Assembly (NCBI GenBank): GCA_028717785.1
Contig: JAQUND010000037.1
Coordinates: forward strand, 1-13,134
Direction of reading: 5' to 3'
Source: Candidatus Nanoarchaeia archaeon
Lineage (GTDB): Archaea > Nanoarchaeota > Nanoarchaeia > SCGC-AAA011-G17 > JAFCDX01
Length of the DNA: 13,134 bases
A program made the position numbers and the translations under genes. Below the pieces are notes generated by a model. That model was given only the letters and a program-made list of their open reading frames with translations, had not been told where the DNA came from and made no database searches. How positions within the stretch are numbered: the first letter of the stretch is position 1; every line of letters begins with the position of its first letter. Positions 1-5,601 of this stretch are shown in pieces.

Positions 1-111
1 CTTTACTCCAAAAGCCGCTATGACCAACGGGATTAATATAACAAACAGTACCTTATAAAGAACCTTACCATTTGTCCATAAACCTGTAAAAAAATTAACT
101 ATTTGTTCCAC
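1..111 (-). CDS. Partial small membrane protein (C-terminus off the left edge)
   Basis: An open frame of 37 codons runs from a GTG at 109-111 to the window edge without a stop. A GAGG box lies six bases before the GTG, which is why I accept this start. The visible part reads as a short amphipathic N-terminus followed by a hydrophobic stretch (about residues 17-36, rich in V, L, I, F) that would make one membrane span. The start overlaps the end of the next upstream gene (stop at 95) by 17 bases, as expected for co-transcribed phage genes. The following gene on this operon side is also a membrane protein, so a lysis or envelope role is possible, but I do not recognise the family and most of the protein may be missing. 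Confidence 0.5.
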   Translation of the reverse strand, partial: MEQIVNFFTGLWTNGKVLYKVLFVILIPLVIAAFGVK

Positions 112-385
112 TTTTATCCTCACTTTCAGTATTTTCAGCACTTTCAGTAGTTTCGTTTTCAACATCCCTATTTCTTTCATTCTTTTTATGTAAAATATAA
201 ACTCCACCTAATGCAGCCAAAGCGACAGCAAATTCTGCACCCCCAAAAGCCGGAACATGGAACCCAAATATTACCATATCGCTGAACAAAAATTTTATAA
301 AACAAACTATCGAACCTATTATAAAAATTGTAGTAGTCGTACTAGGTTGGCCAGTTTTACTATCTTTTATCAACATTTTACCCAC
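95..385 (-). CDS. Small two-span membrane protein, holin-like
   Basis: 96 residues from a GTG start. I chose GTG at 383-385 because AAGGAG sits five bases before it; the TTG further upstream (430) has no ribosome site and would overlap the preceding gene. The N-terminus carries a T-G-Q-P-S-T-T-T-T signature leading into a first membrane span (about residues 20-35). A short amphipathic linker and a glycine/alanine-rich second span (about 49-65) follow, then a basic HKKNERNR patch and an acidic, Glu/Ser/Thr-rich tail. Proteins with this plan (KPS-T-T motif, two spans, small residues in span 2) occur in phage genomes and are often labelled holin or membrane protein; this is from memory, not a search. 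A role in lysis or in the virion/host envelope is inference. It lies between two other minus-strand genes. Confidence 0.72.
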   Translation of the reverse strand: MGKMLIKDSKTGQPSTTTTIFIIGSIVCFIKFLFSDMVIFGFHVPAFGGAEFAVALAALGGVYILHKKNERNRDVENETTESAENTESEDKSGTNS

Positions 386-413
386 GATATCTCCTTTTAT
401 CAATATAACATTT

Positions 414-620
414 TTATACAATTCTGTCAATAATTTTCAAAAATTTTTTAATACTGGGATCTTCAATAAGACTCTCAATTATTGCCGCCCTCCTCAAAAG
501 AATATCGACTGACTCAGAATAATTATTATTTTTTCTCAATTCCCTAGTAAGAGTAGATATAATATCAATATGCATTTTAACACTTTTCAAAACTTCCAAA
601 TCCTTTTTTCTAATAACCAT
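414..620 (-). CDS. Short helical protein of unknown function
   Basis: 68 residues, starting at ATG 618-620 with AAGGAA five to six bases upstream. Its start codon shares one base with the stop of the preceding gene (TAATG at 618-622), a classic translational-coupling junction. The composition is charged and leucine/isoleucine-rich throughout with no glycine or membrane segment, so it is probably all-helical and possibly forms a coiled coil or small bundle. No family is recognised. Position between a 188-residue unknown protein and a holin-like protein suggests it belongs to the same operon unit. Confidence 0.75.
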   Translation of the reverse strand: MVIRKKDLEVLKSVKMHIDIISTLTRELRKNNNYSESVDILLRRAAIIESLIEDPSIKKFLKIIDRIV

Positions 621-1186
621 TATATTTCCTTAGCCCAATCAGGAACTTCTGTTTTGCCTTTAGTAAAATCATCTTCAAAAACATCTTTAAGAAATTGCAT
701 ATTAAGATAACTTCCTACCGTATGAGCTATTTTGTTGAGATTATAATTCCAATTATTACCAAATTTATTTTTACACCAATTTGTAATAAGAACATCTTCA
801 TCAAAGTAAATATTTGTATCTTTTAAGTTTTTTTCAGTTTCTGGATCTTTTATCTTATTTTCGGTAGCAGAATCAACTAAGCTAGTATCTTGGATATAAA
901 CATTACTAAGGGCTCCTAAATAATTTTTTTTAATGCAATCCACCCAACCAGCATATTTACCACGATTTTTACGTCCTTGCTCGGTAGTAAGGGAATTAAC
1001 GACTTTTTGAATAAACATTTTAGCTTCTGCAAATTCAACTCCCCCCCCTTTAAACATTTCGCTCAATTTATTAGTTAATTGAACGCTTATAGCAAAAACG
1101 TATTTTCTATGTCCATAAGTATCAGTAGCCCAATTATCCCATTTATAAAAAATGTCATCAGCACTATATTTAATATTTTCGGTCAT
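620..1186 (-). CDS. Unknown 188-residue protein with a poly-G tract in its gene
   Basis: 188 residues, ATG at 1184-1186 preceded by AAGGA about eight bases upstream. It is soluble and mixed-charge, with aromatic-rich patches near the N-terminus (FYKWDNWATDTYGHRKYVF) and near the C-terminus (WCKNKFGNNWNYNLNKIAHTVGSYL), and no clear catalytic motif. Codons 46-48 (Gly-Gly-Gly) are written by eight consecutive G residues, very unusual in so AT-rich a gene; adding one G would reach a TGA within two codons. It sits 15 bases downstream of the winged-helix gene and is coupled to the next gene by a one-base overlap, so the four genes look like one operon. Function unknown. Confidence 0.8.
   Translation of the reverse strand: MTENIKYSADDIFYKWDNWATDTYGHRKYVFAISVQLTNKLSEMFKGGGVEFAEAKMFIQKVVNSLTTEQGRKNRGKYAGWVDCIKKNYLGALSNVYIQDTSLVDSATENKIKDPETEKNLKDTNIYFDEDVLITNWCKNKFGNNWNYNLNKIAHTVGSYLNMQFLKDVFEDDFTKGKTEVPDWAKEI
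1041..1048. repeat. Eight-base C/G homopolymer inside a coding region
   Basis: Eight consecutive C on the plus strand (G on the coding strand) in the gene at 620-1186, flanked by AT-rich sequence. It is read in frame as part of three glycine codons. Tracts of this length are prone to slippage in low-GC bacteria. Confidence 0.9.
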
Positions 1187-1201
1187 TTGAAGATTCCTTT
1201 T

Positions 1202-1723
1202 CTAATTATCTTCAATATTTTCATCTACTTTTTTACCTTTAATATCATAGAAATCTACTGCTGCCATTTCCTGAGATTCAAAATATTCTTGTGGAGTAAC
1301 CCCTTGATATTCATCTTTAGCAATTTCGTATAAAATTCTGACAATATCAGGATCAAGTATTTTATAAACCCCAGCCCTCTTCCCCTGGGGTTCTCTGATC
1401 CTAACTAAATAATCATGAGTAAACAACCTTTTCATCATATCTTTATAAGTTTCATAACTAAAAGTCTTAAATTTTAAATTAAAATCTATTTGAGCTAATC
1501 GATTCATAATTCTTTTAGAGAAGATAAATGATTGTTTTTTATGGGTAAAAATAGAATTAAAAAATGTTCCCATTAAATTTACTACACTATCTTCTTGTTT
1601 ATAAAAAAAATTAAGAAAGTCAATAATTTCAGAATTAGTAAAACTTTCAACTTTTTGAATTAAATATAATTTTACTTTAGGTTCTTTGGCTAACAATTTA
1701 CTAGCATTTTCAACAACGCCCAT
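1202..1723 (-). CDS. Predicted winged-helix DNA-binding protein next to the iteron-like array
   Basis: 173 residues; ATG at 1721-1723 with AAAGGAG seven bases upstream. The first half is helical. The segment around residues 90-130 reads as a helix-turn-helix plus wing: SYETYKDMMKRLFTHDYLVRI, then a turn (EPQGKRAG), then VYKILDPDIV. The G-x-Y-x-I-L-x-P ending resembles the wing of plasmid RepL-type and other winged-helix initiators and regulators. It is shorter than Rep_3-class initiators (usually well over 200 residues). It is the first gene of the minus-strand operon and its promoter faces out of the 1824-2018 repeat array, so it is the natural candidate to bind those repeats, as initiator, partition adaptor (TubR/ParR-like) or autorepressor. 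The fold is a by-eye prediction and the role is inference. Confidence 0.8.
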   Translation of the reverse strand: MGVVENASKLLAKEPKVKLYLIQKVESFTNSEIIDFLNFFYKQEDSVVNLMGTFFNSIFTHKKQSFIFSKRIMNRLAQIDFNLKFKTFSYETYKDMMKRLFTHDYLVRIREPQGKRAGVYKILDPDIVRILYEIAKDEYQGVTPQEYFESQEMAAVDFYDIKGKKVDENIEDN

Positions 1724-1757
1724 AAAAAATCTCCTTTATAAAAACTTCCTTGTCTTT

Positions 1758-1788
1758 ATAATACCACAAAAAAACAAAAAAATAACAA
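1758..1788 (-). promoter_or_regulatory. Candidate promoter for the minus-strand operon
   Basis: On the minus strand a TTGTTA (-35, 1783-1788) and TATTAT (-10, 1758-1763) are separated by 19 bases, followed about 35 bases later by the AAAGGAG and ATG of the winged-helix gene. The -10 is embedded in GTGGTATTAT, whose complement ATACCAC resembles the core of the iteron-like repeats. Spacing is at the long end for a sigma-70 promoter. Confidence 0.4.
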
Positions 1789-1823
1789 AAAAGTTGAAAA
1801 TATTTTTATTAATATTGTCATTT

Positions 1824-2018
1824 ATAACCACTTAACATAACCACATTTCATTACCGCTTATCATTACCACTTGATATAACCTCATATTATTACCACTTAT
1901 TATTATCGCTTATCATAACCGCATTTATAACCACTTATTATAACCTCATTTATTACCACTTACTTCTGAAATTCCCACTTAACGTAACCACTTAACATAA
2001 CCGCATTCATTACCGTGG
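1824..2018. repeat. Iteron-like array: about 15 tandem imperfect 13-bp repeats
   Basis: Units begin at 1824, 1837, 1850, 1863, 1876, 1889, 1902, 1915, 1927, 1940, 1952, 1971, 1984, 1997 and 2009. Consensus is ATWACCRCWTWWY. Ten of the fourteen steps are exactly 13 bp and three are 12 bp; one (1952-1970) is a 19-bp unit, apparently a 13-mer with a 6-bp insertion. Two subtypes alternate irregularly: a CTT type (e.g. ATAACCACTTAAC) and a CAT type (e.g. ATAACCGCATTT), and all the 12-bp units are CAT type. A repeat step just above one helical turn, in non-coding DNA between divergent operons, fits binding sites for a dimeric or cooperatively spreading protein. Confidence 0.85.
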
Positions 2019-2021
2019 ATA

Positions 2022-2079
2022 TGAATTGGAACTGAATTGAAACTGAAAATGAACATGAATATGTAAATGTACATGGAAA
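2022..2079. repeat. Second short tandem array of 11-12 bp units
   Basis: Five degenerate units follow the iterons directly: TGAATTGGAAC (2022), TGAATTGAAAC (2033), TGAAAATGAACA (2044), TGAATATGTAAA (2056) and TGTACATGGAAA (2068). A looser TGAAAATGAAATGAACTGAA run appears again around 2122-2146. The strand bias (G and A, almost no C) is marked. Similarity decays from left to right. Confidence 0.6.
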
Positions 2080-2329
2080 GTGTGAGTACAAGTGTTATTT
2101 TTAAATAAAAAATAAAATGATAAATGAAAATGAAATGAACTGAAAGAGGAATGCCCCCTCGCTATCGCTCGTTTTTGTCTGTTAATTCTTTTTTTTAAAT
2201 ACTTTTTTCCTCAAACACCCTAAAAATTTTTCCTTCGTAACTCCTAAAAAAGAAGTTAATAAGATCTAATAGTTTGGCGCTTTTTGTTCACCTTATATAG
2301 TATAATAAGTTAATTATTTAAAATATTAC

Positions 2330-2357
2330 TTGCTTTTTATAAAAAATGTGGTATAAT
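2330..2357 (+). promoter_or_regulatory. Promoter for the plus-strand operon
   Basis: TTGCTT (2330-2335) and TATAAT (2352-2357) are separated by 16 bases, a good sigma-70 type match. The -10 lies in ATGTGGTATAAT, which contains an iteron-like GTGGTAT core like the divergent promoter. The AAGAGG ribosome site and ATG at 2385 follow. The TTACTTGC part is also shared with the elements before the two DUF4116 genes. An upstream in-frame ATG (2346) overlaps this promoter and is therefore not the start. Confidence 0.55.
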
Positions 2358-2384
2358 AAATTTAAAGATAGAAAAGAGGTTTTT

Positions 2385-2846
2385 ATGAAAATAGATGACG
2401 ATGGGATTGTAACTTTTGATATAAGTGTTATTGGTGATGTAAAAAAGCAAAGCTATATTGGAACTTTTAAAAGCATGTGTTTTTTAACTCCTTTAGATAC
2501 TATAAAAGCTGATAAACTTTATCGCGAACTCCTTGGCAAAGATTTTACTTTGGCCTCTCTTGATTCTAAAAATTATGCTTTTGCTTTATCTCAGCTTAAA
2601 TATCGTTTAGTAGAAGTTCCCCCTTTTTGGCTTAATAAGGAAATCGGAGGTGGACACGTTGATTCTAATGTGATTTTTACGGTTTTGGACAAGGCCTTAG
2701 AAGCAGAAAAAACATATAAAGAACAAATACTTAAAGAAACCGAAGAAATTGAAAAAAAACTTACCACGATGATAAAAAATAAATCTATTGAAAAAGAAGA
2801 GGAAACCGAGATCACTGAAAAATTAAATCAATCTGAAGAGGTTTAA
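2385..2846 (+). CDS. Unknown protein, first gene of the plus-strand operon
   Basis: 153 residues. The start at ATG 2385 is supported by AGAGG five bases upstream; an ATG in frame at 2346 falls inside the -10 box and is discarded. The first 90 residues are a compact alpha/beta domain: a beta-rich opening, then SYIGTFKSMCFLTPLDTIKA, a conserved-looking YRELLGKDF...YAFALSQLKYRL segment and VPPFW. After GGGHVD comes a long charged helix, probably a coiled coil, ending in Glu/Lys-rich tail (about residues 103-153). The general plan recalls phage structural-accessory or tail-assembly proteins, but I cannot name a family. The following zinc-knuckle gene starts one base after its stop. Confidence 0.82.
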   Translation: MKIDDDGIVTFDISVIGDVKKQSYIGTFKSMCFLTPLDTIKADKLYRELLGKDFTLASLDSKNYAFALSQLKYRLVEVPPFWLNKEIGGGHVDSNVIFTVLDKALEAEKTYKEQILKETEEIEKKLTTMIKNKSIEKEEETEITEKLNQSEEV

Positions 2847-2847
2847 T

Positions 2848-2997
2848 GTGAAAAAACTTGGTGGTTACGTATGTGATGTTTGTAGAAAAGTTATTGAAAA
2901 CAATAAGTTAATTACAAAGAGAGGCAAAAAAAGACCTCTTCATTTTTGTTCTGAATTTTGTGCCCAAAAGTATGAAGATAATAAAAATCGGAGATAA
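2848..2997 (+). CDS. 49-residue zinc-finger peptide
   Basis: A GTG start at 2848 with GAGG six bases upstream (in the end of the previous gene) opens a 49-codon frame that fills the gap exactly. The protein has Cys pairs CDVC at about residues 9-12 and HFCSEFC at about 32-38, separated by a basic stretch (KRGKKR); this is a TRASH/treble-clef-like zinc-knuckle layout. Such small zinc proteins often bind nucleic acid or partner proteins. Its stop is three bases before the next ATG, and its own end supplies that gene's GGAG. Confidence 0.7.
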   Translation: MKKLGGYVCDVCRKVIENNKLITKRGKKRPLHFCSEFCAQKYEDNKNRR

Positions 2998-3000
2998 TTT

Positions 3001-3402
3001 ATGACAGAAAAAGAAGCATTTGATTTTTTTGAAGAAGTCAAAGGAAAGGAAATTAAACGTAGTGATTGGCGTTCAGACGAAAGTTTTGTTCCAAGAGAAA
3101 TTTATAATTTGTCAACCGTTCCTCATATGGTTGGTACTTATTACCGTCATGGAATAGCTTGGAATGAAGATGGGGTGTTTTTTGTTAGTCTTGGATTCAA
3201 TTCTTCGGATTTCGGTTATTGTTGGAAATTTGTAGACAATCAAGTTAACCAAAGACTCAACAATACTGCAACCCCTGTTAAAACTTGTACTTGTACTTGT
3301 ACTTCTGAGACTTTATTAAATTTCGGTTGTCAATGCGAATATGGGAAAGAAGAAATAAAACAAGAGAAAGAAAGAAATAGGGAGAGTCATGAAAAAAGAT
3401 GA
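3001..3402 (+). CDS. Unknown phage-type protein with a Cys-Thr repeat
   Basis: 133 residues, ATG 3001 preceded by CGGAG at suitable spacing. The N-terminal part (MTEKEAFDFFEEVKGKEIKRSDW) resembles the short phage domain in which a helix is followed by G-K-x-(V/I)-x-R-x-x-W; DUF2829/Tad2-like proteins share this opening, but the likeness is weak and I do not assign it. A mid-section with many aromatics (GYCWKFVDNQV) could be a small beta domain. Residues 95-101 are a C-T-C-T-C-T-C run encoded by a 6-bp microsatellite, followed by GCQC, so the C-terminal part could bind metal or form disulfides. The end is highly charged and overlaps the next gene by 14 bases. Confidence 0.78.
   Translation: MTEKEAFDFFEEVKGKEIKRSDWRSDESFVPREIYNLSTVPHMVGTYYRHGIAWNEDGVFFVSLGFNSSDFGYCWKFVDNQVNQRLNNTATPVKTCTCTCTSETLLNFGCQCEYGKEEIKQEKERNRESHEKR
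3283..3306 (+). repeat. Hexanucleotide microsatellite ACTTGT x4 (last copy one mismatch)
   Basis: Copies at 3283, 3289, 3295 and 3301 (ACTTCT). It writes alternating Cys and Thr. Because the unit is six bases, gain or loss of copies changes length but not frame. Confidence 0.85.
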
Positions 3403-3601
3403 AAGAATTGTTGAAGATTTGAGGCAAAATTACCTTAAAAATTACATAGATATGTGCGCTAACACAGAACTGAGATTGGCTAGGATAGGTATAAAATCTG
3501 CTATGCAAACTATGGTTAAATATACTCTTACTTTGGAAGAACTTAATGAACTTGTGGAAAAACATTTTTTATCAGAAAAAGGATCGGATCGTGGAATATA
3601 A
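3389..3601 (+). CDS. Small helical protein of unknown function
   Basis: 70 residues; ATG 3389 with GGGAG about five bases upstream, inside the end of the preceding gene (14-base overlap). The sequence is almost entirely helix-forming (charged, Leu/Ile/Met-rich), with no membrane segment and no cysteine pair. The C-terminal half (TLTLEELNELVEKHF) is a clean amphipathic helix. No family recognised. Tight overlaps on both sides place it firmly in the operon. Confidence 0.72.
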   Translation: MKKDERIVEDLRQNYLKNYIDMCANTELRLARIGIKSAMQTMVKYTLTLEELNELVEKHFLSEKGSDRGI

Positions 3602-3728
3602 CGAGACATGGCCTGAAACGAACGGGAACCTACCTAGGATCGAAGATCTTTTTTTATTCGATGTTTGTATCGGTCTTTTTAAAATACCCTCTAAAACGAA
3701 CGGGAATGGGGGTACATTCAATGTTTGA
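3591..3728 (+). CDS. Possible 45-residue peptide
   Basis: A GTG at 3591 with AGGA about seven bases upstream opens 45 codons that bridge the gap between the genes ending at 3601 and starting at 3721, overlapping each by about 10 bases. The peptide contains E/K-T-N-G-N twice, 26 residues apart, written by an exact 13-bp repeat. Base use (ACG, GGG, CCT, AGG) is richer in G and C than its neighbours, which is odd for this operon. Without it the gap would be about 120 bases. It may be a real small gene or only a leader/spacer; evidence is the ribosome site and the snug fit. Confidence 0.4.
   Translation: MEYNETWPETNGNLPRIEDLFLFDVCIGLFKIPSKTNGNGGTFNV
3616..3706 (+). repeat. Pair of exact 13-bp direct repeats (AAACGAACGGGAA)
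   Basis: Copies at 3616-3628 and 3694-3706. Each is followed at different distance by a second shared word, ATTC(G/A)ATGTTTG (3656-3667 and 3716-3727), the latter holding the start of the next gene. This suggests a partial local duplication of a start region. Confidence 0.75.
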
Positions 3729-4008
3729 AATTTTTGAAATATTTATCGAACGAAATGGTCAAAAATATACATGTTGTAAAAAAATAGAAAAAAGACTTTT
3801 TACCGATGGAGAAAATTTTGTTAAAATATGTGAAAAAGAAATCGTTGAAGGAATCAAATATGTTTGCAATCGAATGATTAATCAGCAAGGGTTACCTTCA
3901 AGTTATTCTGTTTTTTTGGATAGAGAAGTTATGAGTCCGCTTTTGGCAAAAGTTAAATGTAAGGATAAAATTTTTTCTTATTATATTGTACAAGGAGCAA
4001 TATTATGA
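3721..4008 (+). CDS. Unknown small protein
   Basis: 95 residues from ATG 3721, chosen over in-frame ATGs at 3661 and 3706 because only 3721 has a purine-rich box (GGGGG ending nine bases before). The protein starts beta-like (FEIFEIFIERNGQKYTCCKK), has a central helix (VKICEKEIVEGIKYVCNRMI) and ends with a second beta-rich part (VMSPLLAKVKCKDKIFSYYI). Five cysteines are spread through it without a clear CxxC spacing. Its TGA overlaps the ATG of the next gene (ATGA at 4005-4008), so the two are translationally coupled. No family recognised. Confidence 0.7.
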   Translation: MFEIFEIFIERNGQKYTCCKKIEKRLFTDGENFVKICEKEIVEGIKYVCNRMINQQGLPSSYSVFLDREVMSPLLAKVKCKDKIFSYYIVQGAIL

Positions 4009-4943
4009 CAACTACTCAAATTACAAATCCTAATGCTGGAAGCGTTGGCTTTAGCGCTACTGAAACTTTATATGATAATAATTATCTTGGAATTCATCCA
4101 ACTTATTATATTACTACCAATACAGGGTTAAAGGCTGAGCTTACAAAAGAAATTAACGGCGAGAAAGGGATTTCGCCAAAATTATATTTTTCTTATGTTA
4201 AGTCTAAACTTACAAAAACAGATCAAAAAAAGTTTAAAATCCGTATGGGAAGATTGCAATCTTTGTTGCAAGAGGCCAGCGAATTAGGACAAGATGCTTT
4301 ATATGAACATACAGCAAAACTATTAGCTATTGTTATTAGAGAGTCAGAAGCTTGTGCTTGTGGTATTACGGAAAGTTTAGAAAGAGAAACTATCGATAAG
4401 TTTATAAATATTGTTAAGGGAGCAAGGGTTAGTTTAAAAAAACTTGAAGAATTTCCAAGACTTATACCGGCTAATATAGGTAATAAAATTAAAAAAATCA
4501 AAGAGAAAGGGCTTTTTGATGAATATTGGATTCTTTATACTGAAGCCCCAAATGCAGAAAAAATAGAGACAAATGAAAAGAAAATAAATAGAAAAGATCC
4601 TATTATTTTTGGTAAATATTCTTATCAGCCTAATAAATTTTATTACATAGCTTCTTGGATAGACGAATATTGCGATATTACAATTGATAAATTTGTAGAA
4701 ACGGTAAAAACGATCAATAAAGAATACAAATTAAATGTTATTCCCGATATGGATGAGTTTTTTATGGAAAGTATTAAAAAAGAAGTTAAAATGAGACACG
4801 AAAGACTAGAAAACACTAGGAGAGACAATTATAGACAATTAATGGAAGAAGAAAGGGAAGAAAGGGAAAAAAGACAACAAAAAGATAAACCTCTTAAAAT
4901 AAGTTTTTGGAAAAGATTGTTTTATAAAAAAGGTAAAAAATAA
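4005..4943 (+). CDS. Conserved-looking 312-residue phage/mobile-element protein, function unknown
   Basis: The longest gene of the plus-strand operon, with AAGGAG eight bases before the ATG and an ATGA overlap with the preceding gene. The N-terminus (about 1-40) is low in charge and Thr/Asn/Tyr-rich; a long helical core follows (about 60-160), with strings such as ELGQDALYEHTAKLLAIVI and EEFPRLIP; then GLFDEYWILY and KDPIIFGKY...FYYIASWIDEYCDI form an aromatic-rich second domain (about 165-240). The last 45 residues are a charged coiled-coil-like helix (REEREKRQQK) with a very basic end. There are no nucleotide-binding or nuclease motifs that I can see. The well-structured core suggests a conserved structural or scaffold role, but I cannot name it. 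Confidence 0.88.
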   Translation: MTTTQITNPNAGSVGFSATETLYDNNYLGIHPTYYITTNTGLKAELTKEINGEKGISPKLYFSYVKSKLTKTDQKKFKIRMGRLQSLLQEASELGQDALYEHTAKLLAIVIRESEACACGITESLERETIDKFINIVKGARVSLKKLEEFPRLIPANIGNKIKKIKEKGLFDEYWILYTEAPNAEKIETNEKKINRKDPIIFGKYSYQPNKFYYIASWIDEYCDITIDKFVETVKTINKEYKLNVIPDMDEFFMESIKKEVKMRHERLENTRRDNYRQLMEEEREEREKRQQKDKPLKISFWKRLFYKKGKK

Positions 4944-5104
4944 TGGATAAAATTCAAATTTACGCAATTGTTTGTGCAGGTTTAGAATTAATTGCGTTTG
5001 GCTATTGTGTGGCCGATACTGAAAATTTTGAAAAAGCGATCGCAAAAGGTATCAATATTTTGCTTATTTTGCCTTTTTTTGGTAGAATTTTTGGTTGGTG
5101 GTAA
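4943..5104 (+). CDS. 53-residue membrane peptide
   Basis: ATG at 4943 shares one base with the previous stop (TAATG). Fifty-three residues: a first hydrophobic segment (about 6-23, IYAIVCAGLELIAFGYCVA), a short charged turn (DTENFEKAIAKG) and a second hydrophobic segment (about 37-50) ending in GWW. This hairpin of two spans, with no signal peptide, is typical of small phage membrane proteins (holin/antiholin or envelope factors), but size alone does not decide. The ribosome site is weak (AGG), so translation likely depends on coupling to the upstream gene. Confidence 0.65.
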   Translation: MDKIQIYAIVCAGLELIAFGYCVADTENFEKAIAKGINILLILPFFGRIFGWW

Positions 5105-5163
5105 TTTTTCAAAAAAAGACAAAAAAGGTTAATTAAAAGATATTTTCAATATTAGGAGAAATT

Positions 5164-5601
5164 ATGAAAAAATTTAATGTAACAGCCAAAGTTAGTGGAA
5201 ATATTAGTTTTGGTACTTATGAAGCCGATACTAGCGAAAACGCTATCAAAAAAGCCTTAGAAGAGCGTAATTTAACTTGTGGATATGTTGATAGTTCAGA
5301 CGTGCCCGGTACGTTGGAGGTAGTTGGTGAAGCTACCGAAATTATGGAAAACGCAGTTCCCAAAGATGCTTTTTTGATGTGTTCTGTGAAATCTTCTAAT
5401 ATAAATAAAATAGGCCATGACGAACACAGTCAGGTACTTAGGGTTGAATTTAGTAACGGTAATCTTTATGAATATTACGATGTTAAAAAAGAAATTTACG
5501 AAAAGCTCCAAAAAGCTGAAAGCGTTGGGTCTTTCTTTAGCAAAAATATTAGGAATAGTTACAAATACAAAAAGTTAGAAAAAAATGACGTACAAAAATA
5601 A
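5164..5601 (+). CDS. KTSC-domain protein
   Basis: 145 residues, with AGGAG six bases before the ATG. Residues about 75-137 match the KTSC domain: VKSSNI, then a hydrophobic strand (LRVEFSNGNLYEYYDV), a short helix (EIYEKLQKAESVG) and the SxGxFF...IR..Y.Y end. KTSC is a small domain named for its link to lysyl-tRNA synthetase and is also common as a stand-alone phage protein; its biochemical role is not established. Residues 1-55 form a separate beta-rich module with an E-A-D-T-S-E-N-A-I motif like those of small phage domains in which an acidic strand is followed by a helix. A 59-base gap precedes the gene, so it may start a new transcript segment. Confidence 0.85.
   Translation: MKKFNVTAKVSGNISFGTYEADTSENAIKKALEERNLTCGYVDSSDVPGTLEVVGEATEIMENAVPKDAFLMCSVKSSNINKIGHDEHSQVLRVEFSNGNLYEYYDVKKEIYEKLQKAESVGSFFSKNIRNSYKYKKLEKNDVQK

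Larger units (their letters stand above)
1724..2384. other. Divergent non-coding region; candidate replication origin or partition site
   Basis: This 661-base stretch has no convincing gene on either strand. It separates a minus-strand operon from a plus-strand operon. In order it contains a minus-strand promoter candidate, fifteen 13-bp iteron-like repeats, a degenerate DnaA-box-like CGTGGATAT at 2014-2022, a second array of 11-12 bp purine-rich units, an A/T-rich stretch (about 2096-2150), a GC-richer patch with the near-direct repeat TCGCTA/TCGCTC (about 2159-2171), and a plus-strand promoter. Iterons, an AT-rich unwinding candidate and an adjacent DNA-binding protein are the usual parts of an iteron origin, but a centromere would look similar. 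Confidence 0.6.

Noticed and set aside
1824..2018. CRISPR array
   Set aside because: The repeat units are 13 bp, contiguous and imperfect, with no unique spacers.
2014..2022. DnaA box
   Set aside because: CGTGGATAT differs at two of nine positions from the consensus and is single; mentioned only as part of the intergenic region.
2301..2306. TATAAT at 2301 as a second promoter of the plus-strand operon
   Set aside because: The nearest -35-like words (TTGGCG, TTGTTC) are 21 or 10 bases away; the pair at 2330/2352 is better spaced.
2591..2815. Antisense frames opposite real genes (also 4223-4501, 4643-4828, 5296-5511, 6934-7137, 11949-12143)
   Set aside because: They have Ser/Phe/Leu-rich compositions expected from reading Lys/Glu-rich genes backwards, and no ribosome sites of their own.
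2917..2945. AGAGG/CCTCT hairpin followed by T residues as a terminator
   Set aside because: It lies inside the small zinc-finger gene of a tightly packed operon, with a five-pair stem and a long loop.
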